From Cricetomys ansorgei (taxonomy: Eukaryota > Chordata > Mammalia > Rodentia > Nesomyidae), in contig JAMJFZ010000199.1 in the NCBI GenBank assembly GCA_026225945.1, forward strand, positions 66,938,501 through 67,002,500: a DNA stretch of 64,000 nt. The letters are read 5' to 3'. Shown here piece by piece: positions 42,686 through 55,322 of this stretch. The notes beneath the pieces were generated by a model that saw only the letters and a list, made by a program, of their open reading frames with translations, was not told where the DNA came from and searched no databases. Every line of letters starts with the position of its first letter. Positions within the stretch are counted from its first letter, which is position 1. The translations under genes and the position numbers were made by a program.

Positions 42686-45390
42686 TTCTGGCTGGAGAGG
42701 CCAGCCCTCTAGCAGAAGATCTCAGCCCAAGTTGGTATTGGGCAGTTGGCAGCAGTGGTGGGAAGTGGAGGTACTTTCTTAAAGTCTGTGAAGACATCTA
42801 TATTTTATTTCTCTGAGAGAGAAGAGAACGAGGTAGTATATAACATGTTTGTTCTGCCTCTGTTAGGGTTATGTACTCCACTTGCAAACTCGACACCAGG
42901 ACTTCCAGGAGCATTGCACAAATGAAACATTCAAGTTCCCTGAAAACAAATAAAAGTCTTCATATATTATAAAGTATAGCTGATGTGTGGCTGCACTGGA
43001 CATAAATGCAGGTCTGACGAAGCAAGTCTTTTCTCCTGCTTTTCTCTTTGTTTTCCCACTATGTTTATTGTAGAACGATGTGGGAAGATTAGTGGAAAGT
43101 AATGAATTGAGTTAAAATGACATGAATTGAATCAGGTGAAAAGCAAAGCTGTACACAAGTCTCAGTTTGTCTATTTCTCAATTTATCTGGGCATCCTCTG
43201 CCTGTTCCTATCACATCATCTGGCTCCTTTCCCATGCTTCTACTGGGCTATGCCAAGAATGGAAAAGACTGACCTGCTGCATTCCAGCGCCCTCTTCTGT
43301 CCCTGCCAACAATTTCATCCATTCCCAAGCTATGAAGCTTATGGTCTTTGGCTTTTGCTTTAATGCTCAGAAAGAATGGATTGTGACAGTTGGATGATAC
43401 TGAAAATTAGGTTTATTTGGAGATTAACTGATCTCAAATTACTACATCTCTCATCTGGGGAGGCAAATATACACTTCATGCTTGAAAAGAAAGAATAGAG
43501 CATCTTCCCCCCAGTGATCTATATGAGAAAACTTCAAACCCCACCAAATTAGAATTGTATTGTTCTGCCTGGAACTCTGCCAGCTTCTGGCAATATTCAA
43601 AGCTGTTATTTCAACAGCACCAGGAAAATGTTTTCCTTTGCTTAAGAAAGTTAGATTAAACTTCACACTTAAAATAATATCAGGACTAGCCAAGTACAAT
43701 AAGCCAGAATGACTGTAAACCATGGATCACATGAACATGGGGAGGCATATGACAAAACCTGTGTGTCATGGGCCATTGCAGTAGCTAGCACAAAGAAAAT
43801 CAGTAGAGTCAAGATTCTGTACTCTGGTCCCATTGCACACTTTCTCTGAAGAAGCCCATTCTTCATACTTCAGTGTTGAGTCCCTATAAAGGACTCACAT
43901 TTCAGTAAGAAACAATATGATGCCTAAAATTGAAAGAAAGCATGCCCAAATCCAAGTCTTGTTAAGGGATATGTTACTCAAGGTGCAAGCTTCTGAATCA
44001 CTGGTTCCACAAAAGTAAGAAAAGCAGGACCTTTTTCCCAGGACCTTTGTGAAAGATCAAAGAGGCAATGGAAGATGTGGGATGATGCTTCACCCCTGCT
44101 GGCTGAAAATGCATTGGATTTAAGGGTCATCTAACCATGGTCTGCAGACTGGAAGCCTATTTTGCAAGTGAAATGAACTCGAATTACACATGTAGTTTTG
44201 CCCATTCCTGTGTGATCCTTGCCTCTGCAGTCCTTCCTGTCTCATTCTTTCCCTGCTAATTCTTTCTTTTATCCTCTCTTCTCTTTGTAATAAGCTTAAG
44301 TCTGAGGGAATGCACCTGTCCTCTGCTATTTAAAAAAGACGAGATCCTTTATCGTGGCAGGTATTACTGTGCCCAGCTCTAAGGTGTGGTAGTAACTGGG
44401 GCTGGATAGCATTCAACAACTTTGCAGAGCTTGCAATTCATAACCAGGTAAAAGCTCACATGGCTGTAAGCAGCTTGTAATCACTTCAACAGTAGTGAGG
44501 ATTTATAGCTCCATGCAACACAAATCCTAGCTTTAAAAATTATCTTTAGATCACTCCTTCAGACAAGCCTGAAATTCTTGAGAATTGGAATAGTGCTGGG
44601 TCTGATATGCAGATCACAGTGCCTCACAGTTGAGTGTACAGATGCTCATGAGCCTGACGAGTCTCTTCATAATTATGTTTCATGCTAATTTTACTTTATC
44701 TCACTTATTATGAAGAATCTTACAGGATTTCTTCGCTTTTATTTGTGCATTTACAAGAGAGATATTTATCAAATACAGGAACTGACACATTAGTCCTTAT
44801 TCCCCATGAACAGAATTTGTACAAGAATACAAGAGGACACGCCTTTTTAAACTTTGGGGTTATGTGAAGGAGATTTGCCTTTAAATTGGAAAATAATAAA
44901 CAACATTCCTTCTTAACCCTTTGCATTGGAGATGTGTCAGGAGGAGAAGTTGGGACAGGCTTCCAGAGAGTGGCCTCTACTTTCACCCAGGCATGACCAG
45001 ATCCACCTGCGAGGCACATGCTACATTTCCATCATGTGCTCATCAGCTCTGAGTGGGTCCAATTAAGACCTCATTTGTGGGAAACTAATCATAGTCTCCT
45101 GAAAACTGGAGGAAATGGTGTTCCAATCAAATGCCTCATCCCTTCTCCTTATGAGTTCAGTTTCCTGATGTTGTGTGACATTTAGCATTTGGCATCACCC
45201 TCAAAATTATCCCCTTTGACAATGAATCTTTGCATGTAAAGTTCAATTTTATCTGGCACTTTTTAACATTTCGGGTTAAGAACATTGCTAAGCAACCTTT
45301 ACTGGTTGATTACTATTGAAAAGGAAAGTATGATTACAGTTTAAATTTTGGAAAATATAAAAGGTATACCTGAAATTACCTGTATTCCCA
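42686..45390. other. Unassigned stretch, about 2.7 kb
   Basis: No gene recognised. Overlapping frames at 43127-43397, 43451-43866 and 44682-45019 have no domains and conflict between strands. Composition is mixed, with no microsatellite. One of the longest unassigned intervals. Confidence 0.5.
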
Positions 45391-45935
45391 TTTAATTTAT
45401 GTTTTTATGCACTCTTGGAGAATTTTGTACAAAATATTTTGATCATATTCACCTGCCTCAGCCAACTTCCCCCCTCCCCCAACCACCACTCAGCCATTTC
45501 CAGCTGCCTTCCTGTTAATTTTTTTTAATCCATCAAGTTCAAGTTGTGCTGCCCATACATTCTTGGATGTGTGGCCTTCCACTAGAGTATAATCAACTTA
45601 CCAAATTCTTAGAGAAAAATAGCTCTCCCTCTCCCAGCAGCTTAGTTGTCAATTGCTCCGGAGCTAGGGGTGGGATTGTGTCTCCATTCTTGTGAATGCT
45701 GTTATAAGCACTCTAAGGTCGTATGTGCAACTGCCCTGCTGTGTCTGGAAGATACTGTTTCCTGTAGTCACCCACCATCTCTCATGGTGTATATGCTTCA
45801 TTTGCCTCTCTTGTTCTCTACACTGTGGCCAGTCGTGGGTCTCTGTGTTAATCACCATCTACTACAAAGAAAAACTTTTCTGATGAGGGTCGAGAGATAC
45901 ATTAGCCTGTGGGTACAATAACATGTCCTAGGTAT
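45391..45935 (-). mobile_element. L1 3' UTR fragment (Lx-type), minus strand
   Basis: Reverse complement of the L1 3' UTR, in order from its end: CTTGGAGAATTTTGTACAAAA, TATTTTGATCATATTCACC, a C-rich stretch (CCCCCCTCCCCC), T8 and TCAAGTTGTGCTGCCCATAC. Next come TGTGTGGCCTTCCACTAGAG, AGGGGTGGGATTGTGTC, CACTGTGGCCAGTCGTGGGTCTC, GTGTTAATCACCATCT and GATGAGGGTCGAGAGATACAT. Frames at 45646-45921 are within it. Confidence 0.85.
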
Positions 45936-46064
45936 TCAAAATCTACAGTCAACATTTCTCTGAATCTTTTTTTTGATAGAACTTAATTTTCTACACAGCT
46001 CATCATCATGGCCTTTTCTAAATACATTTGCGAACTTTGACATCTATTCAACTATTTTCCCTCG

Positions 46065-46276
46065 GCTTATTGTATACTGAGTATGTGCTTAACATTATTG
46101 TCCACCTGAAAAACTTAGTTGACATTGGCCAATGCTGTTGTATTTAATCTTCAGAACAGCTCCAGAAATTATGATGCTACCATAGTCTATAGTTAATAAC
46201 AACAACGAAGACAACCAGTCAGGAAATTGTTCAAAATTACCTAAGTAGATAGTGAAGCTAATATTCATTAGCGAGC
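46065..46276 (-). mobile_element. MIR SINE
   Basis: Reverse-complement MIR along most of its length: TATTGTATACTGAGTATGTGC, TTGTATTTAATCTTCAGAACAGC, then TCAGGAAATTGTTC, AAAATTACCTAAGTAGATAGTG, AAGCTAATATTCA. Confidence 0.68.
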
Positions 46277-47514
46277 CTGTTTAGTTACCTGATAATTAGG
46301 AAGCTACATTGATTTTCTGGCTAATTGGGGTGGCATAAAAAGCAGAGCAGTGTGCATTCATAATGAAGATAGTTCACACTATCACAGTAACCCACTCTTT
46401 TCAGGATGCATATCTGTGAAGTTACAAAATTAGAGTGGGTTTCTTAGTGGATTGGAGTATTTTTCTCATAATATTTCTAACATGAGCACTTTTTAGGGGT
46501 GACATTCAGCAATCGATGATTTCAAATCACAAATGGTTGCAATATCAAAAGAAAAACACAGTGTGGTATGTGAAAACCATATGAAATTCATTTACCAGTG
46601 TTTTAATCAGTACTGAAATACAGCTGAACACTGGCTACTGTGCTGTCTACACCACTTCTGTGCTGCATTGGAAAAGGTTAGTACTTACAGCACAACCTAT
46701 GTATATCTCTTACTTTAATACATATAAAGTATGTATTAAAAGAGAATGCAAACTATTTCATATGTACTTTCTGTATTTTACAAATTTAAAATATAATTGT
46801 GTTTTACTTTTTCAATAATAATGGTTGGTGGCACAGACAGTGGCTATTTCCTGCATAGCGTCTTGCTTGATGGCTCTTGAAAATTTTCTTTGCCTTCTCC
46901 TGCTTATACATAATTCCTGCAAACCACCACTCCTTCTAAAGCTTGAAGTGAATAGGCTGTCCCAGCTCACATTGGTTTCTATGAAAGGTATGCTTTACCC
47001 AGAAACTGTAGTAGAGCAAAGGATACAGAAGGAAGTCTGGGAAGGAATGGGATTTGAACATGGTGCATGGCAGGAAAGCAGTCGGACTAAGCCTGGAACT
47101 GGGCAAGGTCATATTTGCAGAGAGATCAGTGGAGCAAGTGTTACAGACAAAGCCAAATCCAATGGGGGACCCAGAGAGGAAATGGCTTTGAGATAAATGT
47201 TGTGTACCACATATAAGCTAACGCTGGTGAGAAAGAGAAGATACATGGGAGCATACTGACTCTCAACAGGATGAGAGAGGGGAATCGTCAACTGCTCTTG
47301 CTTTGTGTTTCACAAGGCCTAGAATTAAGTTTAAATTTCAAAGGAAGAAATGATGTAAGATAACTGCCAGCTTTAGCTTATTTATTTTCAATTTTGTAAT
47401 ATTATAATATTCTTCTTGGAGGATTTTATGATATCATTAGCATTTAGATTGTCTTCAATAATTATTTCAGACATCAGTAAGATATAAATTTGAAATAAGT
47501 GGTTCATCGTTATT
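46277..47514. other. Unassigned stretch, about 1.2 kb
   Basis: No repeat recognised. The plus-strand 123-codon frame at 46825-47196 is the longest frame outside obvious repeats or low-complexity DNA. It has a hydrophobic patch near residues 18-29, then a Gly/Glu/Lys-rich tail, with no family resemblance, no splice context and an overlapping minus frame. I do not call it a gene. Confidence 0.5.
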
Positions 47515-47538
47515 TTAAAATAAAATAAAATAAAACTT
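47515..47538. repeat. (TAAAA)n run
   Basis: Four to five AAAAT units. Confidence 0.88.
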
Positions 47539-47637
47539 TCCGGAGCAAACAGAATGGGCAGATGCAGGGAACAAATACTAAACTTCCATCATAGTAAAGC
47601 ACAGGCCATGTGTGAGTAAAGGTTTCCTGTAAGCAGC

Positions 47638-47732
47638 CCTTTACTGAGTGTAGTGCTTAGTAAATACCATAGAGCGTTAGGCCTTTCATGTATTTCACCA
47701 ACTAACTGTAATCTTCCAGAAACAAAGAGCCA
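47638..47732 (-). mobile_element. MIR SINE fragment
   Basis: Plus strand TTTACTGAGTGTAGTGCTTAG, GCCTTTCATGTATTTCACC, AACTGTAATCTTCCAG resembles the reverse-complement MIR 3' half (ttactgagcgcttac...tttcatgtattatctca...aatcctc). Confidence 0.52.
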
Positions 47733-48116
47733 GGACTTGGTCCATCACCTGCTTTCTTACAAAGTCTTTGCTGGTGTGTGAGAATAGAAAATTCATTAAG
47801 TCATAAATTAACCTGAGCTCACAAGGCTGGCAAGAACACCATCCTCAGCACTTTGTTTTCAATACAAAACTTGGATTCTTGAATTTGTTTTCATGGAATC
47901 TGACGACAGAAAGGAAAGGATAGAAAACCACTACAAAAGCTGAAGAGCTTCCGAGAAACCAGCATTTGAAGATCATTTTTACCAGAAAAAGATGTGGGAA
48001 AGTTTTTAGCCCAAACCAGGGTAGTAGAAAAGGTAATATATCAGTAGTTACAGCAATGTTGAAATAATTAAGGTGAAATAGAAATCACAAGACTGGCAAC
48101 TGATTGAAAAATCATT
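47733..48116. other. Unassigned stretch
   Basis: No family recognised. Confidence 0.5.
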
Positions 48117-48270
48117 CTTAGCCAGGTGGTAGTGGCGGTGGCGGCACATGCCTTTAATCGCAGCACTGGGGAGGCAGAGGCAGGTGGATCTCTGTGAGTT
48201 TGAGGCCAACCTGGTCTACAGATTGAGTTCCAGGTCAGCCAGAGTTACAACAGAGAAACCTTGTCTCAAA
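48117..48270 (+). mobile_element. B1 SINE
   Basis: AGCCAGGTGGTAGTGGCGG, with a small GGC/GGT expansion, then CACATGCCTTTAATCGCAGC, GAGGCAGAGGCAGGTGGATC, TCTGTGAGTTTGAGGCCAAC, GGTCTACAGATTGAGTTCCAG, GTCAGCCAGAGTTACAACAG, AACCTTGTCTC. The best preserved B1 in the window. Confidence 0.96.
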
Positions 48271-48369
48271 AAAGAAAAGAAAAAGAAAGGAAGAAAGAAA
48301 GGAAGGAAGGAAGGAAGGAAGGAAGGAAGGAAGGAAGGAAGGAAGAAAGAAAGAAAGAAAGAAAGAAAG
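48271..48369. repeat. (GGAA)n/(GAAA)n polypurine tail
   Basis: A-rich B1 tail expanded into about ten GGAA units, then six GAAA units. Translated as a Lys/Arg/Glu repeat in the 48148-48396 frame, which is not a gene. Confidence 0.95.
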
Positions 48370-48409
48370 CCAAAGCAAAAGAAAAGTCATTCTTAAAATA
48401 AAGTGAAAT

Positions 48410-48559
48410 ATTAGGATGCATATGGCAACATACTCCTTTAATACAAATACCCAGGAGGCAGAGTTAGAAGCACTTCCATGGGTTCAGGGCCAGCTGGTCT
48501 ATATAACAAGTTTTAGGCAAGCCAAGGTTTCATAGTGAGGCACTATCTCGAAAAAAAAG
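48410..48559 (+). mobile_element. B1-type SINE, older copy
   Basis: GCATATGGCAACATACTCC, TTTAATACAAATACCCAGGAGG, CAGAGTTAGAAGCACTTCC, GTTCAGGGCCAGCTGGTCTA, GGCAAGCCAAGGTTTCATAG, GAGGCACTATCTCGAAAAAA. Same strand as the younger B1 140 bases upstream. Confidence 0.85.
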
Positions 48560-49619
48560 TGAAATTCGTGCCCTTAAATTTTATTAATTTATTTCTCTAT
48601 GGGTCATTTATGGCAGGTTCCCTTTTGTGCAGATAAGATACTCCAGAGTTTCAAAATCAAACAAACAGCCCTTGCCCATGAGAAGCTACAATATAGAAGA
48701 AAGAGGCAACAGCATAAGGAAATCATACCCAATGTAGAGGTCAGATAACAATGATAAGGAAAGGTGGAGGTATCTGTAATAGGGACATAGTAAGGAGGAC
48801 AGACATGTTGGGGTAAGACGAGCTGATTAGAGATGTTGAAGAAATGTACTGTAGCAGTCCAGATAGTATATGGGATATTTTCAAGCAAACTGGCAATCTC
48901 AATGGAGAGGAGGGCATGACGCTGCCACTCTGTAGCTGTAGAAGGCCTTGGAGTGAGGGCAGTTTGTGATCACTGGCGTAAGTAGCCAAGGAGAGAGAAG
49001 CAAGTGATAACAATAACCATGTCAAAGAAGACCACATGTGTTCTAATGAGAACCCAGAGTCCAGATTCTAGACTGTTCTGAGACAAAGAGAAAAACAGAA
49101 GCCATCAACAGATGAATAAAATAAGACAATGTGTTCTTTAAACAGAAAGGTACTTTGCTCTGGTATAAAGAAGTTGTGTCACTTGCAGGAAAATAAACAA
49201 TTGGAAATCATTATGTTAAGTGAAAAAAAGTCATTCTCACAAAGACAGATATTGCAAGGAATAAAATGTCACGTAATTGTAAATTCCCAGGTGAGCACTG
49301 ACGAGAACTGGATAAAGGAGTAGAGGTGGAAGCACCGAGAGGCTGACAAAGGGGTTGGAAAGAAAACATAATAGCCTGACAATGCGTGATTGTGATTTTG
49401 TAGGCTTCAGATTTAATTTTCTGGATGGATGGTTGAAATCTGTGACCTTCTTTCCTGTTGAATACACACAAAGGCAGTTGCAGTGTTGGTTGTCTTTATT
49501 TTTCAGTAGCGATTTTCCCAGGGTCTACTGTGAATATTGGTGGAATCATTGATGGTGAGTATGCAGTAATCCTCAAGTTAAATTACAAGAAAATCAGTCT
49601 AATGAAATAAAACTTCACT
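48560..49619. other. Unassigned stretch, about 1.06 kb
   Basis: No repeat family recognised. Overlapping frames on both strands (48604-49037, 49129-49552) have no domains. Confidence 0.48.
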
Positions 49620-49702
49620 GTTTATATCTATATTTATATATCTACATTTATACACACATATGTATATAGAGATGCACATGCATAAGCATATATACATATC
49701 TT
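49620..49702. repeat. AT-rich TATA/CATA low-complexity block
   Basis: TATATCTATATTTATATATC and ATACACACATATGTATATAG type runs. Confidence 0.85.
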
Positions 49703-51018
49703 GTGAAGTGTGAGTATTAAATGATTGGCAGTATTAAATCAAAGGTAAGGTATTTATTCTACAGAAGGTGAGTTTTGACACGTTGCCTGGAAAAGATATT
49801 ATCTATCATCATGTTTAACCACTGGTGAGATTGGCTAATTGATTAATTAATGGAGCTATTTCTATCTAGCTTTATTGGAACTATTTAAATGATGCTTACA
49901 GTAACTTCAATTTATCAGGTATCTAATGCATGGTGGTCATTGTGTATCAATGACTGTTCTCTAATTCTGGAAGTATTTACTCCCAGAATAAGGATAAAAA
50001 AGGGAATAAGAAGGAAAGTGTTGGAATACTGTTGCTCAGTCAGGATTTTTAGTTCAAATTTAAGTCTCTCTGATATAGAATTCTGAATATACATCAAAAT
50101 GATTTACTTTATCTAAAAATACATTAGAATGGTAAGGAAGGTTTGTTCTTCCTCTAAGCAAGAAAGAGAAGTTCAAAAAGTCTTCAGAGATCTAATACTA
50201 TGGTCTTCCTTCTCATACAAAAACATGCTGAGGTCAAATACAGAAATCGTGACTTCCACAAATATCAAGCATGATGAAATGAGAGCTGAGTGCCAGGACT
50301 TTGGAAGAATATCTGGATGCCATGTAATCGTTGTGAGACCTGTGGGTTTCAGTAGCTTGCCCATGAATTCACATAAAGATCATTCATGCTCATTCCATAG
50401 AGTGCAATCTGTCAAGAGTAGAAAATCGTAGATGTCACACACAAAAAAATCCAAATTAAGAATTCTTAAAAATCTGACAGAAAAGATGTAAAATCCTAAT
50501 TGAAGTTATCAGAAAACATTCATAATTCCTTATAAAAATTACCATTGGTATTTCCCCTACTGATATTTGAAAGCAGCTCAATCATATCTGGACAAACTAA
50601 ATCACATCTGTTCAGTAAACTTACAGTGGTCTGGGACTCTGTTACAGACTCTCAGCCTTTCCTACCTCTTGTAATTCTCTTTTGATTATGGGCTCTCTTC
50701 TCTTTCATTAAGACACAGGAGTCATAGTATAAGCAGGCTGTGAGATAGGTTAAATAACATTTGGCAGTATGTCATGTTAGAATCAAGACCCCATGGCCTG
50801 GCTTTTTTTCTCATAAAGTTTTATTGCAATACAACCATACACATATATGTAGGTATTGTCTTCAACTGCAGTTACTACAAAAAATTAAATATTTGTGACT
50901 GGGATTAATTTGTCCACACAGCCTAAAATGATACCAAAACCACAAAGGAAATGCCTTACCAATTACAATATTTAATCACTGAAACCACTGCTGGTTTTCT
51001 GGAGTACCCTGCCCCCTC

Positions 51019-51019
<1 letters not shown>
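49703..51019. other. Unassigned stretch, about 1.3 kb
   Basis: No gene or family recognised. The 100-codon frame at 50129-50431 is opposed by a minus frame and has no domain. Confidence 0.5.

Positions 51020-51064
<45 letters not shown>
51020..51064. repeat. (AC)n microsatellite
   Basis: About 22 AC units. Confidence 0.97.
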
Positions 51065-51067
<3 letters not shown>

Positions 51068-51963
51068 TGGCTCCAGGAATGAATGATTCCATGAGAGAGG
51101 AAGAAGGAAAGAAATGAAGTAAATAGGAATCTGACTATGTTTAACTTTGAAAACTCTCTCCCCTCCTGATCGTCATCTATAGGGCTGTGATCACATGATC
51201 ACTGTGTTTACTAAAGTAAAAAAGCTGAGGAAAACTGGCTTTCACATTACTATCCATTAATGATGAGCCAAGACTTTGTTTCTAGACTCTATAGTGCTAG
51301 ATCTGCTGGACTGAGGGATGGCTTTCTGCTTAGATTCTTAGTGAATATTCAAATCAATAAGTAGAACATTGTTGACTGGCGACTGTAGGTGAAATGAGGT
51401 AGATGTCATGGTTTTAGGGTCTAAAATGAGATGGCCCTACTGCTCAGAACCACTTGAAAAATGATGTGTATTTTAACTAAATTTTTTCCCCTAGGGAGAA
51501 AGGAACAACTATCTATTTATTCCAGAGAGAGCATAGATGGGCACACCAATGAAATTATACTGTACAAGTTTAGTTTGGTGAGATGATGATTTTCACCGGG
51601 GTTACTTACAGGAATGTAGATGAGGGATTATGTACAGGAGTATGGTTGACTCAAAGGTAACTGCATGATGGAAAACCTCATTCCAATATGGTGATGACAC
51701 TGAAAGCCAAATCTCTGGAGCTCTTTACCCAACAGACAGGCAGCTCCACAAAAGATAGCCCCTCCATCCTCAGCGGTTATTTATTGCCGGCATATATATG
51801 ACCTTGGAATGGACTGCAAATCTTAGGAGTTTCTGAACTTGTTGAGACTCATAAATTTCATGTTTGTCTTGATTCTTATGAATCTACCTCCCTCTACAGG
51901 AGAGATTATTTCAATTCAGAGTAAATAGCTACATAATCCCATTAGATAAATTTGACCAAAGTA
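51065..51963. other. Unassigned stretch
   Basis: No repeat or gene recognised over about 900 bases. Confidence 0.5.
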
Positions 51964-51964
51964 T

Positions 51965-51983
51965 CCCCCCCCCTTTTTTTTTT
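51965..51983. repeat. C9-T10 homopolymer junction
   Basis: Nine C directly followed by ten T: a short homopyrimidine tract. Confidence 0.93.
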
Positions 51984-52925
51984 ACTAGCAAAGGATTATT
52001 GAAGGATGGGGATAGGGACTGCAAGCTAAGGGAATGTAAATAGTACATCTCTGGGCTAACAGCACCAATCCTCTTAGAGGATACCTGTATCTACTCTTTT
52101 GTGAAAACTGTTGTTTAACTCAACATATATAGCTGTAGATGACGTGCTTTCTATTGTGAGGGAGTTGACACACAGAAAGGGGCAAGCCACATAACTTGAT
52201 AGAATGCACCAACCACCAAACTTTGCTCTAACACTAAAAGCAAGAAGTAAATCAATAGGCTTTTTTTCCAAAAATGTTCCATAAACAATGAAATGTAAAA
52301 CCTATGATTACTGTGAATTAAGAGTTCTCATCAGACTATAGGGTTTACAATTTATTTTGTTCCCTAAATATCTCCAGTTATCATGCAACTTAAGAAGATG
52401 CAAGTTCTCAAGCCTGCAGCCTGACCTAGAAGGCATGCTTAGACACTTCAGTGTACTTTTCATTAGCACAAGACATACAATTGAGCTCTGACCCTAGTCA
52501 GACCCTGATGGCTGTCCTCTTGTCCTTAGATGCTTTTCGCTCTATTGCATATTAATTTAGTAAAGGTCGTACTTTAGTTGGAAAAGCCATGCCATCTTTT
52601 GTTTCCTGATTATAAATACAAACACCTAAACTACCCAGAGACTGTAAGCCTTCTAACACGCTCAAGGTCAACAGAATCTGGTTCCAGCTGTGAAATTAGT
52701 ACCTGACATTTACCACATACAGATTACATGGAAATGACCACTAATACAACGTCAGCTGGTTTTTCAGGGATTGTCCATCAAGTCCTCTGAAAATCAGTGT
52801 TCTTCTTAGTGATACCCTTCTTCACTACAAAATATACAGCTTCCTGAGGACATAACTAAGTGTACAGTGGTTACCTACCTTATAGGAGATCCTAAGTTCA
52901 TGTCCAATACAAGAAAAAATAAATA
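51984..52925. other. Unassigned stretch
   Basis: No repeat or gene recognised over about 940 bases. Confidence 0.5.
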
Positions 52926-53272
52926 GGGCTGGGAGGTATCTCAGTCAATAAAATGTCATTCAAATGAGAGGATCAGGTAAAAGCTGAATACAGTGTGACA
53001 AGTCTGTGGCCCCAGTACTCAGGAGAGGCACTGAAACAGGAGGATATCTGGAACTCACTAGTCAGCTGGGTTGGCAGGATCTGACTTCATTGACTTAGAG
53101 ACCATGCATCAAAATGTGTGGTAAAGAGTAACTAAGAAAGTTATAACTGATATTTACCACTGACCTCCCTATGTAAATATGCATGCATTTACATCCATCT
53201 ACAGGCACATGTATTCGCACACACAATGCACATAACACACACAGAATAATAATAAGGTAAAAAAGAAAGGAA
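52926..53272 (+). mobile_element. B4 SINE (ID-B1 fusion)
   Basis: GGGCTGGGAGGTATCTCAG, GTGTGACAAGTCTGTGGCCCC, AGTACTCAGGAGAGGCACTG, AAACAGGAGGATATCTGG, ACTCACTAGTCAGCTGGG, then TTACCACTGACCTCCC and a CA-rich tail (CAGGCACATGTATTCGCACA). Same arrangement as the B4 at 18.3 kb. Confidence 0.85.
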
Positions 53273-54106
53273 AGAAAGCTAAACAAAATAACATGCTCTG
53301 TCCATTTGTGGCAATCTCTGCAAGGGTAGATTCTTTCTTTCTGACCTTACATGAAACCATGCATGTAGAATATATCACAGTGCTTTTACCATGAGAGACA
53401 TGTTTAAGAACTCTGACATCCTAGAGTGATTGGTTCCAAAGCAAGGTTATATTCCCCTACAGGGGCAAGTATCTCTCCTGCAGGAAGTTTCTGAGGCTCC
53501 TGAAGCTCCTTTTACAACCCTTGCACATTTTCTCTCACACCAGCAGAGGAGTAAATGTAGTGCTGCTTCAAATCCACTATTAGGCTCCACGGACTATTCT
53601 GACAGAAGGGAACTACAAATCAGCCCTAGAAGATGAACTTGTGCTGTTAATGGGCTCTTAGGTACTGAACTAGACATGGACCGGGAGAGCATGAAACAGG
53701 ACTGTGAATGTGCTCTCTGAAACAGTTGTGCTGAAGACACAAAGTAGGAAGCAGAGCAGAATAAAGCAGGTTTATTCTTTGGTTCAGCAGCAGGCACCCT
53801 GGGAGATCTGGTTGGTTCCCAACAGATCAAATCACTTTCAAGAAAAAAAGAAAAGCCAAAAATTATTACTACTCTTAACAAAGGCAAACTCAATCCAGAG
53901 CCAAACCATGTAGGTGATAAAAACTCCACTGTCGCTTCCTACACAGAGCATGGAGACAAAGGTCTGGCTTTTTGAAAGACTGACATCAGTGCTTATCAAA
54001 TGAAATGCTGATGCATTCTAAGAGGCTGGCCTCATGTCTTCGAGACTTTGGTTCATGGTAGGAGATGGTTTTGAGTGACCTATCCTATTTGTGATTCTTC
54101 AAATGG
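53273..54106. other. Unassigned stretch
   Basis: No confident family. AATAAAGCAGGTTTATTC at about 53760-53777 is a short near-palindrome around a polyadenylation-like hexamer. The 111-codon minus frame at 53594-53929 has a hydrophobic patch but no family. Confidence 0.45.
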
Positions 54107-54222
54107 TAACAGAAAGAGAAAGAGAGGGAACAGAAGGAAGAGAAGAAAGTGAATTAGGAGATAGAGAAGGAGAAGATGAAAAAAATGGAGAAGGAGGAAG
54201 AGGAGGAGGGCAGAGACAGATT
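54107..54222. repeat. Polypurine (GA/GGA)n tract
   Basis: About 115 bases of mainly G and A, translated as a Glu/Arg/Gly frame (54091-54309) that is not a gene. Confidence 0.9.
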
Positions 54223-55189
54223 TGGGAACCGAAACACAGTATCTATTATTCTAAGGGGAAAAAATGGAGGAAGTACCCTCAAGTTAGCAGGAAGTTACAA
54301 GGTAATTAGAGGATAAAAAATGGAATAAAAGTGCTGTTGACATTTAGATGTTTTGAGTATAATAAAGCTAATTTATGGTGATTGCTACCAAAAGGATGTG
54401 GAAGTCTTGATTCTTTCAACAACTGATATACAAACATAATTAATATCATCTATGAGCAAGATATATGGCTACACTGAATACAGTTAGGAGGCAGGAAACA
54501 GTATTTGTTGAAGGATTTCTGTGTCTCAAAAATGATCACATTTTGATAAAGAATTATTACTAATATCACTGACAGGTTTTAATAAAGAGCCAAGAGAACC
54601 TTCTGAGAGGGAAAACCTGGATGGCTAAGGCAGAAAGTCTCACTTCACATGGATGACTCACAGGCCTCAGCCTCTCATGGCTCTGACCTCTTTCTCTTAG
54701 GTGCCTACCCCAGCACATGACATCTAGGTATTTTCTTGAAAGGAAGCACTACCCACCATTACATAGGCCTTAATACATAATTAATAGAACTTTTACAGTG
54801 CACTAACCCCAACTTCAGCTGGCTGGCATGATGCTTTTTAACAGGCCAGTCAAGTCCCTTGGCAAGGTCTTTCCTGCATGGTGCTTAGGTTGAGGGAGGA
54901 CCCCAGAAATTTCCTCCATTAGCATTAATACAGTCAGATGCTTCAACACAAATATCTTATTGGGCAGGGTCAATATTAGAATGACAATTGCTCCAGTCAA
55001 GGACCACTGAGTAGACAATTGCAGGTGCTCCAAACTACCATGTTTTCTGCATTCCAGGGACCACTCCTAAAAAGCTAGTTCAGATAGCTAAGGAAGGAGG
55101 CCTTCTGGCAGTGGCTGGGACTGCTGTGTAGGCAGTTGGTCACAATTCTTATTACTGCACAGAAGTGCATGTAGATTTATAATATTTGA
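54223..55189. other. Unassigned stretch
   Basis: No repeat or gene recognised over about 970 bases. Confidence 0.5.
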
Positions 55190-55322
55190 GAATATTATAC
55201 AAACATACTGCAACATTTAATCTTTGTGAGAAATTGTAAAGGAAATATTATTGTCAATGTCCCCAAGATAACATGAAATGATATGGTTATAGAACTTTTT
55301 AGCTAGGCAAACTCTGTATGAG
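55190..55322 (-). mobile_element. MIR SINE fragment (possible)
   Basis: Plus strand CAACATTTAATCTTTGTGAG, GGAAATATTATTGTCAATGTCCCC, ACTTTTTAGCTAGGCAAACTC resembles the reverse-complement MIR (atttaatcctcacaac...tattattatccccat...cacagctagtaag). Weak. Confidence 0.42.

Noticed and set aside
16456..46276. Shared 15-mer ATTAGCGAGCCTGTT at 16457 and about 46268
   Set aside because: In a 64 kb window a chance 15-base match is expected about once or twice, and the flanks do not align, so it is not evidence of a shared element.
48148..48396. Lys/Arg-rich frame resembling a basic DNA-binding tail
   Set aside because: It is a B1 followed by GGAA/GAAA repeats read as codons.
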